DNA of 64,000 nt from Ceriagrion tenellum. Taxonomy: Eukaryota; Arthropoda; Insecta; Odonata; Coenagrionidae. Position 1 is the first letter of the stretch. Each line of letters starts with the position of its first letter. This document shows positions 11,722 to 21,574 of the stretch, one piece after another. The DNA is taken from assembly GCA_963169105.1 (NCBI GenBank), contig OY720636.1:150408500-150472499 (forward strand), given 5' to 3'. The position numbers and the translations under genes were made by a program. The notes beneath the pieces are model-generated. The model was not told the origin of the DNA and did no database searches. It saw only the letters and a list, made by a program, of their open reading frames with translations.

Positions 11722-12462
11722 CCTTTTTTATCGGTAATTTTCGGGTTCTCCGCGCGTTGAACCATTTTTATGAACGACCGTTTCGCCGGAATTCCAATCA
11801 CCGTCATCAGGCCCTAGTGAACAGGAGAATTGTCTGCCGCTATGTATAGGGCTCTGGTCCGTTAATTGTCCGTTGAGAAAGAGTCCGAAGCGCTGTGATT
11901 GGCTGAGGAGTCGGACGGTCTTGGATTGTTGGAAATCCGTTTAAAAGTAGATGAGAGCGGATAACCATCTTGTCTGTTGAAGTTATTTGGCTTCTTAGAG
12001 ATTTCGATCGTCTCCCGTATCAGCCGAGGGAAGTACTAAATTTCCCTGGCGATGATCTTACTTACTTTAAAATTTATTTCGAGGTCGGGTGCTGACCAGG
12101 CGTGTTCAGCAACAGCAAAATGGCAAAACTGCTTGTTTTTGGTCGCTCTCTGGTGTTCTCCCAATCTACATCTAAGGGATCTCGAAGTAAGTCCGATACA
12201 CGATTTTCCGCCGCTGCATTTCACTTCATGTCATCCTTCATGCATATCCTTTGGCCAATGATGTTTTTCGGTCCGAAGGTGGTAAGATATCTTCATGTCG
12301 CTTTTAATCCTCATCACTACATTGTTTCAAAAGATTCCAACTTTTCGTCGAACAATAAATTTTAATTGCAAACTAAAGGGGAGGCTATGGTATACCCTCT
12401 CTCTCCAATTATCGCTGATCTTTTAATGGAAGAATTTGAGAGTAAAGCCTTGGATTCTTCCT
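11722..12462 (-). mobile_element. Penelope-like retroelement, copy A, with 5' inversion
   Basis: The 3' part lies on the minus strand. The frame 12224-12036 encodes a GIY-YIG-type endonuclease core (CSGGKSCIGLTSRSL, then RLGEHQRATK and AVAEH). It is followed by RLIRETIEISKKPNNFN and DGYPLSSTFKRI, the usual Penelope C-terminal wording. The non-coding tail runs to about 11722. The tip of GIY-YIG is altered (Cys for the Tyr of YIG). At about 12368 the orientation flips: 12368-12462 on the plus strand encodes QTKGEAMVYPLSPIIADLL followed by MEEFE, the Penelope RT block containing PLSPIIA. A flipped upstream piece is the signature of a 5' inversion during insertion. The copy is inactive, with stops and a missing RT core. 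Confidence 0.85.
11775..11811 (-). ncRNA. Hammerhead-ribozyme-like motif in Penelope tail
   Basis: Reading the minus strand, CCTGATGA is followed 19 nt later by GAAAC and then GGTCG. CTGATGA, GAAA and a nearby GTC are the conserved core blocks of hammerhead ribozymes, which are known in Penelope-like element terminal repeats. The intervening helix II is imperfect here (GGAATTCC can pair, but the closing pair is a C-C mismatch), so activity is doubtful. Confidence 0.4.
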
Positions 12463-12750
12463 AAAAGAAACTTTAACCAACCCGACGTCACAGCCGTAAG
12501 ACTCTACGTAATCAAGTTCTATGCACCAGCGCCACTTTCCCTATAGCGGCCAGAGAGTAATTTGGGGAGGGGGGAGACGCGGAAGGTGGCGCGAACTTGA
12601 ATCCATCCAAACCCGCGTCCCCATTTACGCACGCATAGAATAATTTCCCGCATAATTTGCATTTTCACGCTCAGGAAGGCGTGAATTGCCACCAAATAGC
12701 TCAATTTAACAATCTTAGATTACTCAGAAGAGAATGTGAGAACAAAAATA
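12463..12750. other. No feature recognised
   Basis: A short GC-rich stretch (about 12525-12620) in otherwise unique DNA between the Penelope fragment and the 3' end of the candidate minus-strand gene. Confidence 0.35.
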
Positions 12751-12773
12751 GATCGTGGGTAGACTTTAAGCAA

Positions 12774-12779
12774 TTTATT
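12774..12779 (-). terminator. Polyadenylation signal of the candidate minus-strand gene
   Basis: AATAAA on the minus strand, about 260 nt downstream of the TAG at 13036-13038 and followed by a T-rich stretch. Its position fits the 3' end of the two-exon candidate gene. The hexamer alone is weak evidence in AT-rich DNA. Confidence 0.3.
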
Positions 12780-13035
12780 TGATAAGGAATAATTGAATAT
12801 GGCAACATACATCAGGTTAACAAAAAATATTGAACGTATAGTGCACAAAGTTATTCATTCGGATATTCAAAATATTCCTAGGCACCACAATACATCACTC
12901 AGAACTAATCTCCTGATATGCTTCAGTGGGCTGAGGACAAAATAAGAAAAAACATGTTGATAGGTTGAAGTCCCCTAACAATAGGTAAAAACACATTAAA
13001 AGCACAGGAAACCACAACCAGCATTCAAGTCAGTT

Positions 13036-13366
13036 CTAATTACAAAGAAAACCCTCCACCATGTGATAGAAGCTAATGGTCCAAGTATTATGTGAATCAG
13101 TCACAACACATTTCCAGTCAGGATAGATTGCAAAAGCAGGTGATGGACACACAAAAAAATCTTTGGATGCATTTCTGAAATAGAAATACAAATAATTAAT
13201 AAACATGAAGAAGAGTTAGAAACTAAATAAAGAGTACAAAAAATATTACCTGTACATACAATTTCCTCCATATTCTTTCACTGGAAGCCAAAATATTGTT
13301 GAATCCAAACCATTTGTAGTAATGGGTGGAATAAATACAGGAGAAGACCAAATGAAACTCACAACA
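13036..13366 (-). CDS. Unrecognised minus-strand gene, last two coding exons (partial)
   Basis: Two consecutive open blocks on the minus strand join in phase across a 75-bp GT-AG intron (13175-13249). Exon 13366-13250 follows the acceptor GATCTTTTTCTAG and reads VVSFIWSSPVFIPPITTNG then LDSTIFWLPVKEYGGNCMY. It ends in AG before a GTAATATT donor. Exon 13174-13036 follows GTATTTCTATTTCAG and supplies the A that completes an Arg codon. It then reads NASKDFFVCPSPAFAIYPDW, KCVVTDSHNTWTISFYHM and VEGFLCN, and stops at TAG (13036-13038). A 3' UTR follows with AATAAA at 12774-12779. The product is rich in aromatic residues and Cys, and I do not recognise the family. Possible upstream exons are listed separately. 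The in-phase junction and poly(A) signal argue for a real gene, but chance open frames in AT-rich DNA cannot be excluded. Confidence 0.38.
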
Positions 13367-13706
13367 CTAGAAAAAGATCAGGAAAGCTCTATTACCACAA
13401 CGAAGACAGAAGACATTCAAGAGTATGTACAATACAGAATTACCCTGACTATAGTTTCTTGCTAAAAGTGCTAAACAACTTCCACATAATAATTGGCAAC
13501 ATCAAAGGACAAAGGGAAAAATCCCTTCTCAGTAATGACTCACTTAAGCAGTTAATGACTTAATTTTGAAGATCATAACAATGATCCACATTGATTCGTG
13601 AAACTTCATGAAACACTGCAACAAGAATGATAATGAGTTATACCCAAACACAGAAATATATCATTCGGCTGTTAATATATCATCATCACCTTACTTCAAA
13701 TCGCTT

Positions 13707-13877
13707 TTAGTACCACAATAGCCCCTCCATCACACAATCAAGGCTGTAGGCAAGACATTCACAAATGATGTCAGCAAATTTTAGTATCCACAGTAGAGGT
13801 ACTTTTCCAATGGTTAGGAGGGAAACACTTCCAACTATTTCAAACACTGAAAAAAGAATGAGTATTAGTTGCCAACA
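13707..13877 (-). CDS. Candidate upstream exon of the unrecognised gene
   Basis: After the acceptor CATTCTTTTTTCAG the minus strand is open in one frame: FEIVGSVSLLTIGKVPLLW, then ILKFADIICECLAYSLDCVM, ending EGLLWY and a stop. If it is an exon of the gene at 13036-13366, the donor would have to be one of two weak GTGG sites near 13720 or 13820, each leaving the two bases needed for the next exon. It could instead be a chance frame. Low confidence. Confidence 0.2.
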   Translation of the reverse strand, partial: CWQLILILFSVFEIVGSVSLLTIGKVPLLWILKFADIICECLAYSLDCVMEGLLWY

Positions 13878-14157
13878 GACCAAATTTATCATTGTATAAA
13901 CACTGGAGGATACAAATGAGAGTATAATGAGGACAATTCACAAACCAAATTCTCTCTTTGTCATAACACACTAGCCCCTTCATCAAACGCCCATGATCCT
14001 GAAAATTTTCTAATTATCAGAATATACGCAGCCATATTTATGCGAAAAAAATCCAATATTGCTGAACTTAGTCAAAATGCCAAAATAAACCTTAAATAAG
14101 GCACCCACAGATATTGACTATATATGATTTTGGTATTCCAGGTATTATCCTGTTTAC

Positions 14158-14207
14158 CAGATGCCTGTCATTGTAAGCGAACACCATGCAGTCTGAATCA
14201 TCGTACA
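14158..14207 (-). CDS. Candidate small exon (minus strand)
   Basis: A 50-nt block sits between the acceptor TTTCTCATTTCAG and the donor CTG/GTAAAC. It reads YDDSDCMVFAYNDRHL in the only open frame. The splice sites are good, but its phase does not connect cleanly to the next candidate exon, so membership of the same gene is only a suggestion. Confidence 0.2.
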
Positions 14208-15242
14208 CTGAAATGAGAAAAATTATTAGTTGAATCAGAAGAAATATTAAACCAAAATACTACAAAATCAAATGTGATAAAAAAATACTAACCATTACAA
14301 AGTAACCATTAAAAAATTATAGGTATAAGCAATTAATCACAAAAAATGTTAGTGCATAAATTCACTGCAAGATCATTACAAACCACTGAACACTGCAAAA
14401 CTATAAAACAGGCTACTCCACCAAGTCACGACACAGTGGAAAATATTTTGAAGGGTTTTTCCTATAAATATTTTCCGCAGCACAGATGTTCTTCAAAAGA
14501 ATCATTTCTGCATCCACCTCTAACAACGCCACTACCGTGAACTAGACAATCATCATTTCCACAAATAATTACCATGTTCACAGCAAGTGTTAATTTCAGA
14601 TCATGGAGCAAATATATTCTCATCATCGAGCACGGAAATATAAAACCCAATCCTAGAGGGCATATGCCATCTCTGATGCATCTTTCCTTGTTAAAGAGGA
14701 AAAAATCTCCTGTCTGCGCTTCAACAGCATGAGTATAGCCGAGATTTCATACTTAAAAAGAAAGAAGAATAAGTGATATGTCCCTAGAAGAGTCAGTTCA
14801 GCCTGATATACGAGCAAAGGCATTCGCACTTTTACCGCACGTCGCCGGCACTTCAGAAAAGATTGAGAGAGTTCTCACTAAGTACAACGTAGAGATGAGG
14901 TTTAAAAGCGACATGAAGACATCTAACCACCTTCGGACCGAAAAACATCCTTGGCCAATGGATATTCATGAAGAAGTACATGAAGTGAGATGCAGCGGCA
15001 GAAAATTGTGTATCCTACTTGCTTTGAGATACCTTAGATACAGATTGAAAGAACACCAGAGAGCGACCAAAATAAAGCTGTTTTGCCATTCTGCTGTTGC
15101 TGAACACCCCTAGTCACCACCCGACCACGAAATAAATTTTAAAGTAAGTAAGATCATCGTCAGGGACATTAAGTACTTCCCTCGGCTGATAAGGGAGACG
15201 ATCGAAATCTCTAAGAAGCCAAATAACTTCAAAATTGAAGAT

Positions 15243-16330
15243 TAGAGCCCAGCAAAACGGCCTACACACTCGACCACAATCGGTCGGCTGCTTATGAGTC
15301 ATTACCCATGCCATCTTTTTGACGTAAAAATGGGTGGTAGTCCGCATTCTAGCCGAGTACAGCTACACTCGACAACGTTCGCCGAGTACAGTCATACTCG
15401 GCCAGCCGCCCATGAAATCGTGCCTCACTTCCCGTTGCTGCTCATAGCGCTCCCAGCTATACATTTGACCAAAGCTCGCTCCCGTGGTGTTGGCAGTCAT
15501 GGGTACTCGGGCATGTGTGCAAGACGCAAAAAACAAATCCTCGATAAAATTTCAGACACGGAAGGTGCAACCTAAAGCAGGATCTAGCAAAGTATGGGAA
15601 AATTTTGACATAGTATACAACATCAGTACCATGCAAAGTGAAGGCATTGTGCACTGTGGTGCGTGTAAAACACTATTAACATACTCTTCGAGTTCAACAA
15701 GGCTTTTGGTCCACAAGTGTAAATTTGCCGTTGACCCTGGAGCTTTACGTATTTATCGATGCCCAGAAATCAGTTACAAACAAAATCATGAGGACGAGGG
15801 AAAGTGGTAAGCAATAATTCCCTTCACAGAGCCAATCTGTAATATTCTGACCTTTACTTCTCTTTAAAACTATGGGGGAATTGGCATTCGAAGAGTAAAA
15901 ACCCGAAATTTTGAAAACCCATGAACAATTCACTCGCCGCGAAAGCACTATTTTTCGACGAATGTTAAATCAGAATAAATTACATTACAAGCCATTTTAA
16001 ACAACCTCATAATCTTTAAATGATGGGTTCAATATATTGAATAATATGAATGACATTTCCATCACACAAAAGCCTTCATTATTGCTCAAAAATCTGCGTG
16101 AGTCTGAGTGATTGCACTCCGGCTAGCCTGCAACGCGCAAGCGATCTTGCAGGTGGACGCTCAAGCAGCTGCCGAGTCTGTTCACACTCGTCGGTTGATC
16201 GTGGACTCGGGGCGAGTGAGCGGCCGAGTAAAGCCTGACTCGGTTGCTTCGGGGCTCGAGTGTAGACATTCGATTCCGCCGGCAACCGAGCGAAAGTCGC
16301 CGAGCGTGGAAGGCGTTGAGCAGGGCTCTA
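15243..16330. mobile_element. hAT-type DNA transposon remnant nested in Penelope copy B
   Basis: The left end TAGAGCCCAGCAAAACGGCC matches the reverse complement of the right end, TAGAGCCCTGCTCAACGCC, and similarity continues weakly for ~45 bp. Flanks TTGAAGAT (15235-15242) and GAGAAGAT (16331-16338) agree at 6 of 8 bases, consistent with the 8-bp duplication made by hAT transposases. CCGAGT words are repeated just inside both ends (15350-15405 and 16200-16245), as in hAT subterminal binding sites. Copy A of the host Penelope lacks the insertion, giving the empty site. The length (1.09 kb) is too short for a full transposase, so this is an internal-deletion derivative. Confidence 0.85.
15484..15810 (+). 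pseudogene. hAT transposase N-terminus with BED zinc finger (fragment)
   Basis: The 108-residue frame contains a BED-type zinc finger at residues ~30-80: SKVWENFDIVYN (the conserved Trp and Phe), CGAC (first cysteine pair) and RLLVHKC (the His and last Cys). BED fingers bind transposon ends at the amino terminus of hAT transposases. A GTAAGC donor begins at 15807, just before the stop, so the frame probably spliced to a now-deleted exon. The RNase-H-like catalytic domain and dimerisation region are absent. The position inside the hAT ends at 15243-16330 supports the assignment. Confidence 0.75.
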
Positions 16331-16493
16331 GAGAAGATGGCTATCCGCTCTCCTCTACTTTTAAACGGATTTCCAACAATCAAAGACCGTCCGACTCCTC
16401 AGCCAATCATAGCGCTCCGGACTCTTTCTCAATGGACAATTAACGGACCAGAGCCATATACAAAGCGGCAGATAATTCTTCTGTTCACTAGGG

Positions 16494-16530
16494 CATGATG
16501 AAGGCGATTGGAATTCCGGCGAAACGGTCG
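16494..16530 (+). ncRNA. Hammerhead-like motif in Penelope copy B (core altered)
   Basis: This is the counterpart of the motif in copy A. ATGATGA replaces CTGATGA, followed by GATTGGAATTCCGGC, GAAAC and GGTCG. Loss of the invariant C of the core should abolish cleavage. Confidence 0.35.
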
Positions 16531-16589
16531 TTCATAAAAATGGTTCGACGCGCGGAGAACCCGAAAATTACTGATAAAAAAGAAACCCG

Positions 16590-16990
16590 CGGAAGTCTCC
16601 ATAGGAAACGCTTCCTTTGTCTGCAACTCTTGAAGTTTCTTCACTCCTATCACTCTTAAACCTCGTATTCAACTCGAAGAAATAGAGCTGGCCAGCTTAA
16701 AACGAGAATACTGAGATTAAGGCGATTTCTTGTGTTTGGCTCCTTATTCAGTGCGCTAACGATTTGGAATCACGAGATTCAACGCACGGTCACCGTTGCC
16801 CTCGCCCAAAATGGCCACCTAACGCACCTATATGAACCTCGCGCATGCTCAAAGCTTACGTAGCGTCTTGCTCTCAGCGTGGTTGTACGCTCTATCGAAC
16901 GATATGATGTTTTAATCATGTCTTCTTCCTTCTGCCTTTATGTTCAGTGTAACAAGTTACCACGCGTGGGCGGAGAATCGACCAAGTGAA
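16590..16990. other. No feature recognised
   Basis: Unique sequence after the Penelope tail. No ORF with a recognisable domain and no repeat structure. Confidence 0.35.
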
Positions 16991-17039
16991 ATAAAAAGCA
17001 CTTAACCCGTGTATTCCTTTTTCATTTCCCCGTCCCCTC

Positions 17040-17190
17040 CCTTCATTTCCCTCCCCCTTCCTTCTGCCTTTTGCATATATACTTGTACTGTTTGGACTGA
17101 TTTTTTGTACCTGATGATGCCGCCGCAAGTCGGTGAAACGCGTCGTGCCACACCAAATAAAATTCTGTGGAAAAGTACGAAATTATATTC
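17040..17190 (+). mobile_element. Second Penelope-like tail with hammerhead-like core
   Basis: At 17111-17137 CTGATGATGCCG is followed by CAAGTCGGT, GAAACGCGTCG and, further on, AATAAAATTCTGTGG. CTGATGA, a short pairable GCCG/CGGT helix and GAAAC with GTC match the hammerhead layout seen in Penelope terminal repeats. This belongs to a different subfamily from copies A and B. The extent of the tail is a guess. Confidence 0.45.
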
Positions 17191-17199
17191 TCTGAATAT

Positions 17200-17600
17200 G
17201 GATGTCCGGAAGCTTTAATATCGGAGTTTATCTCTTTGCCAACGTCATATCGCCATGTCATCCTGTCACTTATTCGACGGTCTCACTGTACGGACGTCAA
17301 AATCTTTGTATTCATTCTGTCTTCCGATTTATGCTCCTTTATGATTCCAATAGATTTTTGGGTGGAATTTTGCCCTCTCTTCGAGTAACACGTATGCATT
17401 TCACGCTCTCGATGCTCTCCCGGCTGCATTTTGTCGACGCCTCCTCGTGCTGAATATGCCTCCTCCCGCCAGAGGGGGGGATCTGATCCACCCTCGTTTG
17501 CACCCGCGGCCTCTTCCTCTATCGAGAGGCAGCGGCCGTTAATTAATGTGCTCTCGAGCCAATACGCCCCAGAGATCGACCTCTCTCACACTCTACACGC
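17200..17600. other. No feature recognised
   Basis: Unique DNA, GC-rich toward 17450-17590. Open frames show no domain. Confidence 0.35.
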
Positions 17601-17607
17601 ACACATG

Positions 17608-18129
17608 CTACTTCGAACTGGTTAGGCCACACCTCGAATACGCCGCGAGCATTTGGGACCCTGGTCAAATAGATTTTACCAAAAAATTAATACAATGCTA
17701 AAAAAGTAGCGTGCTTCGCTTAAAACTACTATGAGCGTACATATAGTATCTCACAACTTTTAAACTGGGATTAAGGTGGGAGACCTTAGAGACTCGGAGG
17801 CTGCACGCTAGGCTTAGGCTGCTTGATAAATTCAGAACTGATATTTTTCAGAGCAACACAGAGAATATTTTCATGACTCCTCACTACATATCTAGGTCTG
17901 ACAGATGCGATAAAATAAGAGCGATACTCTGCCGAACAGATAGGTGCAAAAACTCGTTCTTTCCGCGCAGAGTAAGCGACCACAATAGAAACTGAGCTCC
18001 TCCAAATAAACTCTCATAGGACATGTCACCATTTCACCTCCAAAACATTCACATCTTTACACGGCTGGTGACCTACCACCCCCTGCCACACGCCCAAGTG
18101 GCGGCTCGTGGGGTAGTATGTAGATGTAG
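17608..18129 (+). mobile_element. 5'-truncated CR1-family LINE, plus strand
   Basis: The fragment starts inside ORF2 with YFELVRPHLEYAASIWDPGQ, passes through broken frames (a stop after LIQC), and resumes with RLRLLDKFRTDIFQSNTENI, TPHYISRSDRCDK and KNSFFPRRVSDHN. The 3' UTR carries CATTTCACCTCCAAAAC, ACACGGCTGGTGACC and CCCCCTGCCACACGCCCAAG, and ends in GTAGTATGTAGATGTAG. It shows the intact Trp codon in SIWDP that is mutated to a stop in the copy at 49.3 kb. Confidence 0.88.
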
Positions 18130-18139
18130 TTGCGGTAAT

Positions 18140-18940
18140 TTATCTGTCACCAGAACAAGACAAGGACTCCAAGCTGGTCAAATTTTGATATCATATCAGA
18201 AGTAAGAACAAAAGGGAGAGTCAATCAATTGAATTGGAATAATAAAAGAGGAACATGAATCGGAGTGATCACGTCCCAAGCAAGGAGAACGCAGTGGGTT
18301 ATTCAATGCAATAATATGAACAAAGAAAAAGAGATTAGTGTTAAATCATAATTTGTGAGAAAATATAAGGATGGAATTATTTCTTGGGATTGGAAATTAA
18401 CCTCATCAGCAAAAGTCAAGGAAGATTACGGCGTAACAGCCTAAAGGCATTACAGCCGGCTCTTTTGATGAAACGCGTCAAGTCTATATCCAAATCTAAA
18501 CATACATAGAAATGCATGGAAGGAAGCGATCACCGTATTCTCCAGCCGTGCATGAGGCACAGAAGGAAATAATTGCCATCCAACGTCATTGGTCACTATT
18601 CGGTGTATCCATTTCTCTCTCCATACATCGGCTTCCATTCACTTATCGGCCAAGCGTTTAGCAACCACACAGTTATTCCCTATTTTGTCAACCTTCAATG
18701 ACCTTATTACAAAATTAGTCTATTTTTCTCTGCCAATCTTCCTTTTTGCTAATCCTTCCATTATAGTTATCAGCAGGCAGTTGCATTGCAGAGCGCGCAT
18801 TGCGTTGTTTACATTTTACGATTAATAAGCCGGAGGAAAGAGAATCGAGGATTATATTTTCGGAAAAGAGGAGAACATTTTGGCAGAGTGCTGATCTATT
18901 TTCTGCGAATTATTTAATGGTGTATCTCTAGAGCGAAGAA
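18140..18940. other. No feature recognised
   Basis: Unique AT-rich DNA. Small open frames on both strands have no recognisable motif. Confidence 0.35.
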
Positions 18941-18949
18941 GAGTGCAAC

Positions 18950-19420
18950 GAATGTTTTCACAAGCTGTTTCCTTACTTTTAGTCCCATTGTCCATAAACA
19001 CGGCAGTTTTAACCGTGAACGCTTTCGTAGCTAGAGGTATTCTTCGTTTGATATTCGTTGAACTTCTTCCTTCCCACTTCATAGTACGTATTTCCGAGAT
19101 AGGTGAAGGAATCCACTTGGTCTAACTTCTCTCCTTTCAGTTTGACTTCTGCATTCAGCTTCTCTCTTCCGCATACAAGAATACTAGTCGTCGAGGTACC
19201 TCTTTTCATGTTGTATTCGTGGAGAACTTGGTCCATTGCGAAATTTAGCGACCTTTGAAGATCGTCACGACTTCCTGCTATGAGTGGGAAATTGCTCGTG
19301 AAGTGGAGCGTGTTTATTTTGTCTCCGTTTATCTTTATTCCAGTCAGTTCGATCTCTCGTGCTTCTTTTATTGTCTCCTTCGAGAGCGTGTTGAATGGTG
19401 CAAGTGTGAGGTTTCATCCT
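18950..19420 (-). pseudogene. RTE-like LINE reverse transcriptase fragment
   Basis: On the minus strand IELTGIKINGDKINTLHFTS and PLIAGSRDDLQRSLN (19340-19240) precede MDQVLHEYNMKRG, ILVCGREKLNAEVKLKGEKL and DQVDSFTYLGNTYYE (19236-19040). These match the palm and thumb of RTE-type reverse transcriptases, where the second line normally holds FADD. That catalytic motif is replaced by FTSNF. After a frameshift, RIPLATKAFTVKTAVFMD and KETACENIRCTLL continue the family pattern to about 18950. The fragment is inactive. Confidence 0.7.
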
Positions 19421-19429
19421 TGTCTTACA

Positions 19430-20130
19430 ACTCCATTAATTTTAGCGTCCATTTGTCTTCCTCTTTCAATTGCATTGTATTGCATTCAATTGCTTGCTTT
19501 GTGTATAGTTTATAGAATATTCTTGTCGTTCTCATTCGCTTCAAAGTTATTTCAATACCCCGATCATCTTTTACCACTGAATATGTCCGAGAGCTTTCAG
19601 TATTACCTTCTCTATCATTAATTAGATTCCGTGTATTACTTCTCTGGTTCACCTGTTCTCATACATCATTTGAGAAGCAAAAAATATGGATATAGTCCCC
19701 TAATCCTTTGATCTACAGATTTTGCCTTTTTTTGAAAGAATTTTTCTTCTCTCGCGCCATTTTTTAATACGCTGTTCTGTCTTCCTTTATATAACTACTG
19801 TATAACTGTGTATTTTTGTAACTACTATAAACTGGGATAGTTGCTCACGTTTTGTTGGCAATCCAATATTTGTTAGCATATCGAACTGGCAGAACATATC
19901 ACTCGACAGACTCGATTTGTGATGAAGCAAACGGAATGCTAATTTTATGGAGTTATTGAAATTTTCTCCACGATAAAAAATTTAGTGATGAATACCATTC
20001 GGTTTGCAAAGATTGTGTTTTATTTTGCGACGTTAAATATTAACGTCCTTGATTGCGTAGTGATAAATTGACCTAGCAAATGGTAGACGTGTTTAATGGA
20101 TCGCCAATCAGTTAGGGCAGAAATGATGAA
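19430..20130. other. No feature recognised
   Basis: AT-rich unique DNA, possibly including unrecognisable upstream parts of the RTE fragment. No domain is visible. Confidence 0.3.
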
Positions 20131-20179
20131 TTATTGAAAATGTTGATATTGTACGAAAGTCGTTTTCCTTTCGCTCCTC

Positions 20180-20990
20180 CCGTCCTCTGACGTGGCACGC
20201 TTACTGGTCGTTTTTGGTGCGAGAGCGGGGGGGGAGGAGGTGGGTAGGGGAAAGGGGTGATCAGATAGCGAGGGAGGGGCAGGGGTTGGCGTCGAAGTTG
20301 GGGTGAGCCGAGGTGGGTCAACTTCTGCTCCGACGACGTCCGCCTAATAAGATCCGTCGTGGACTCGAAGCGACTCTGGCTTCACAGTTTTCTTTCCGTC
20401 TCCGGGACTTGCTAAACTAAGTAAGCGACCGAAGTAGGGCACTAACTGAAACGGCGTCGCCACCACCTCGACTCGAATGGACGATAGGGGGGTTGGGGGT
20501 CGAGAGTTTTCCCGTGGTGACATCCAACAGATACAATTTCCGGCCGTGGCCGCCAGAAGGAAGATTGGAGGTGGGGATTAAGGTGGGGTGGGGGAGGTTG
20601 AGGGGGGGGGGCGGCAGGCAGCGGACTGGACGGACCGGAGGTTCCGAACTTCCCAGGAAGTGAGTTTGCCCGACTGTATGTGTGTGTGATGGCGAGGAAG
20701 GGATGCGAAGTGTTGGAAGGAGGGGAGGTAACGAAGTCAAGAGGAGGGGGGAGGAGGGTGAGAGGAGGTGGCTGCAAGGGAAACGATTGATTGATGAGGG
20801 AACATGCCAGCCTTCCCAACACCTCACACTTGCCCCTCCCCACTTACCCCTCCCGCAGCATCCCCGAGGGAGGAGAGGAAAATACCAGAGGCAGTGAGAG
20901 ACATTAGGGTGTCGACGAAGGGCGGCGATGGCCACGCTCTGCTCCTCAAGATGGGAGTCTTCTTGTCCCGATTACTTGGGCCGAGATGAG
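20180..20990. other. Purine-skewed GC-rich island
   Basis: Long G- and GGA-rich runs on the plus strand (for example 20228-20290 and 20570-20620). This makes several overlapping frames of up to 172 codons on the minus strand that are Pro/Ser-rich and lack any domain. I treat these frames as composition artefacts. A short TGTGTGTG run lies near 20678. Confidence 0.4.
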
Positions 20991-20998
20991 CCGTGGGA

Positions 20999-21418
20999 AT
21001 TCCTTCCTATGCTTGTACGATCAATGAATTTTCCCATCGAGGGTCGATGAAAAAAATCATCGAGATGATTCGGTTTCGATGCTTGTCATCGACGATGAGT
21101 CGATGAATTCATCGCCGTCGATTAGTCGATGAACTCACCGATCTCGATAAGTCGATGAATTCATTCATCGCCAACGGAAAGGTAGGGATAGGCACAGGCG
21201 GGCGACGCAACACAAATAATTATCTTCTAATGGGGATGGATTAATTGACTCATCTACATCGGTGAATTCATCGACTCATTGACGTCAGTTAATTCATCAA
21301 CTCATCGACGTCGATGATCGATGGCATTCATTGTCATCGACGCGGTTCATCGCAACGCGATGACTAAAATCATCGTCGATGAATTCGATGAATCGACTCA
21401 TCGCAAGCCTATTCCTTC
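20999..21418. mobile_element. hAT-type MITE with perfect 8-bp target duplication
   Basis: ATTCCTTC occurs directly at 20999-21006 and 21411-21418. The 404 bp between (21007-21410) start ATGCTTGTACGAT and end, in reverse complement, AGGCTTGCGATGAGTCGATT. The interior is packed with TCGATGAAT, TCATCGA and GACTCATCG words in both orientations, as in many hAT MITEs. There is no ORF. The 8-bp duplication is the hallmark of hAT-type insertion. Confidence 0.8.
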
Positions 21419-21574
21419 ATGTCCTCCGCCTTCTTTCGCCTCCGACGGGCCGGCCCCTCGCTCCGACCCCGCTTGAAGGTATGGATGGAGATGGACGAAT
21501 CTGGACGATCAAGCCTTTGGAAATTGCAGCTCCTCAACTCCGCCTTCTTTCACTGTAACAATTCATGAAAACTA

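Larger units (their letters stand above)
14757..16585 (+). mobile_element. Penelope-like retroelement, copy B, interrupted by a hAT element
   Basis: The plus-strand frame 14778-15113 encodes the linker and GIY-YIG region: FALLPHVAGTSEKIERVLTK, RFKSDMKTSNHLR, EVRCSGRKLCILLALRYL and RLKEHQRATK, then AVAEH. The reading continues as LIRETIEISKKPNNF up to 15234, is broken by a 1,088-bp insertion at 15243-16330, and resumes at 16333 with EDGYPLSSTFKRISNN. The non-coding tail ends near 16585, where similarity to copy A stops. The RT domain is absent (5' truncation at about 14757). GIY-YIG residues are eroded more than in copy A. The 3' ends of copies A and B point away from each other. Confidence 0.88.

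Noticed and set aside
20417..20935. 172-codon minus-strand ORF
   Set aside because: It comes from a purine-skewed island, Pro/Ser-rich, with overlapping frames of similar length.
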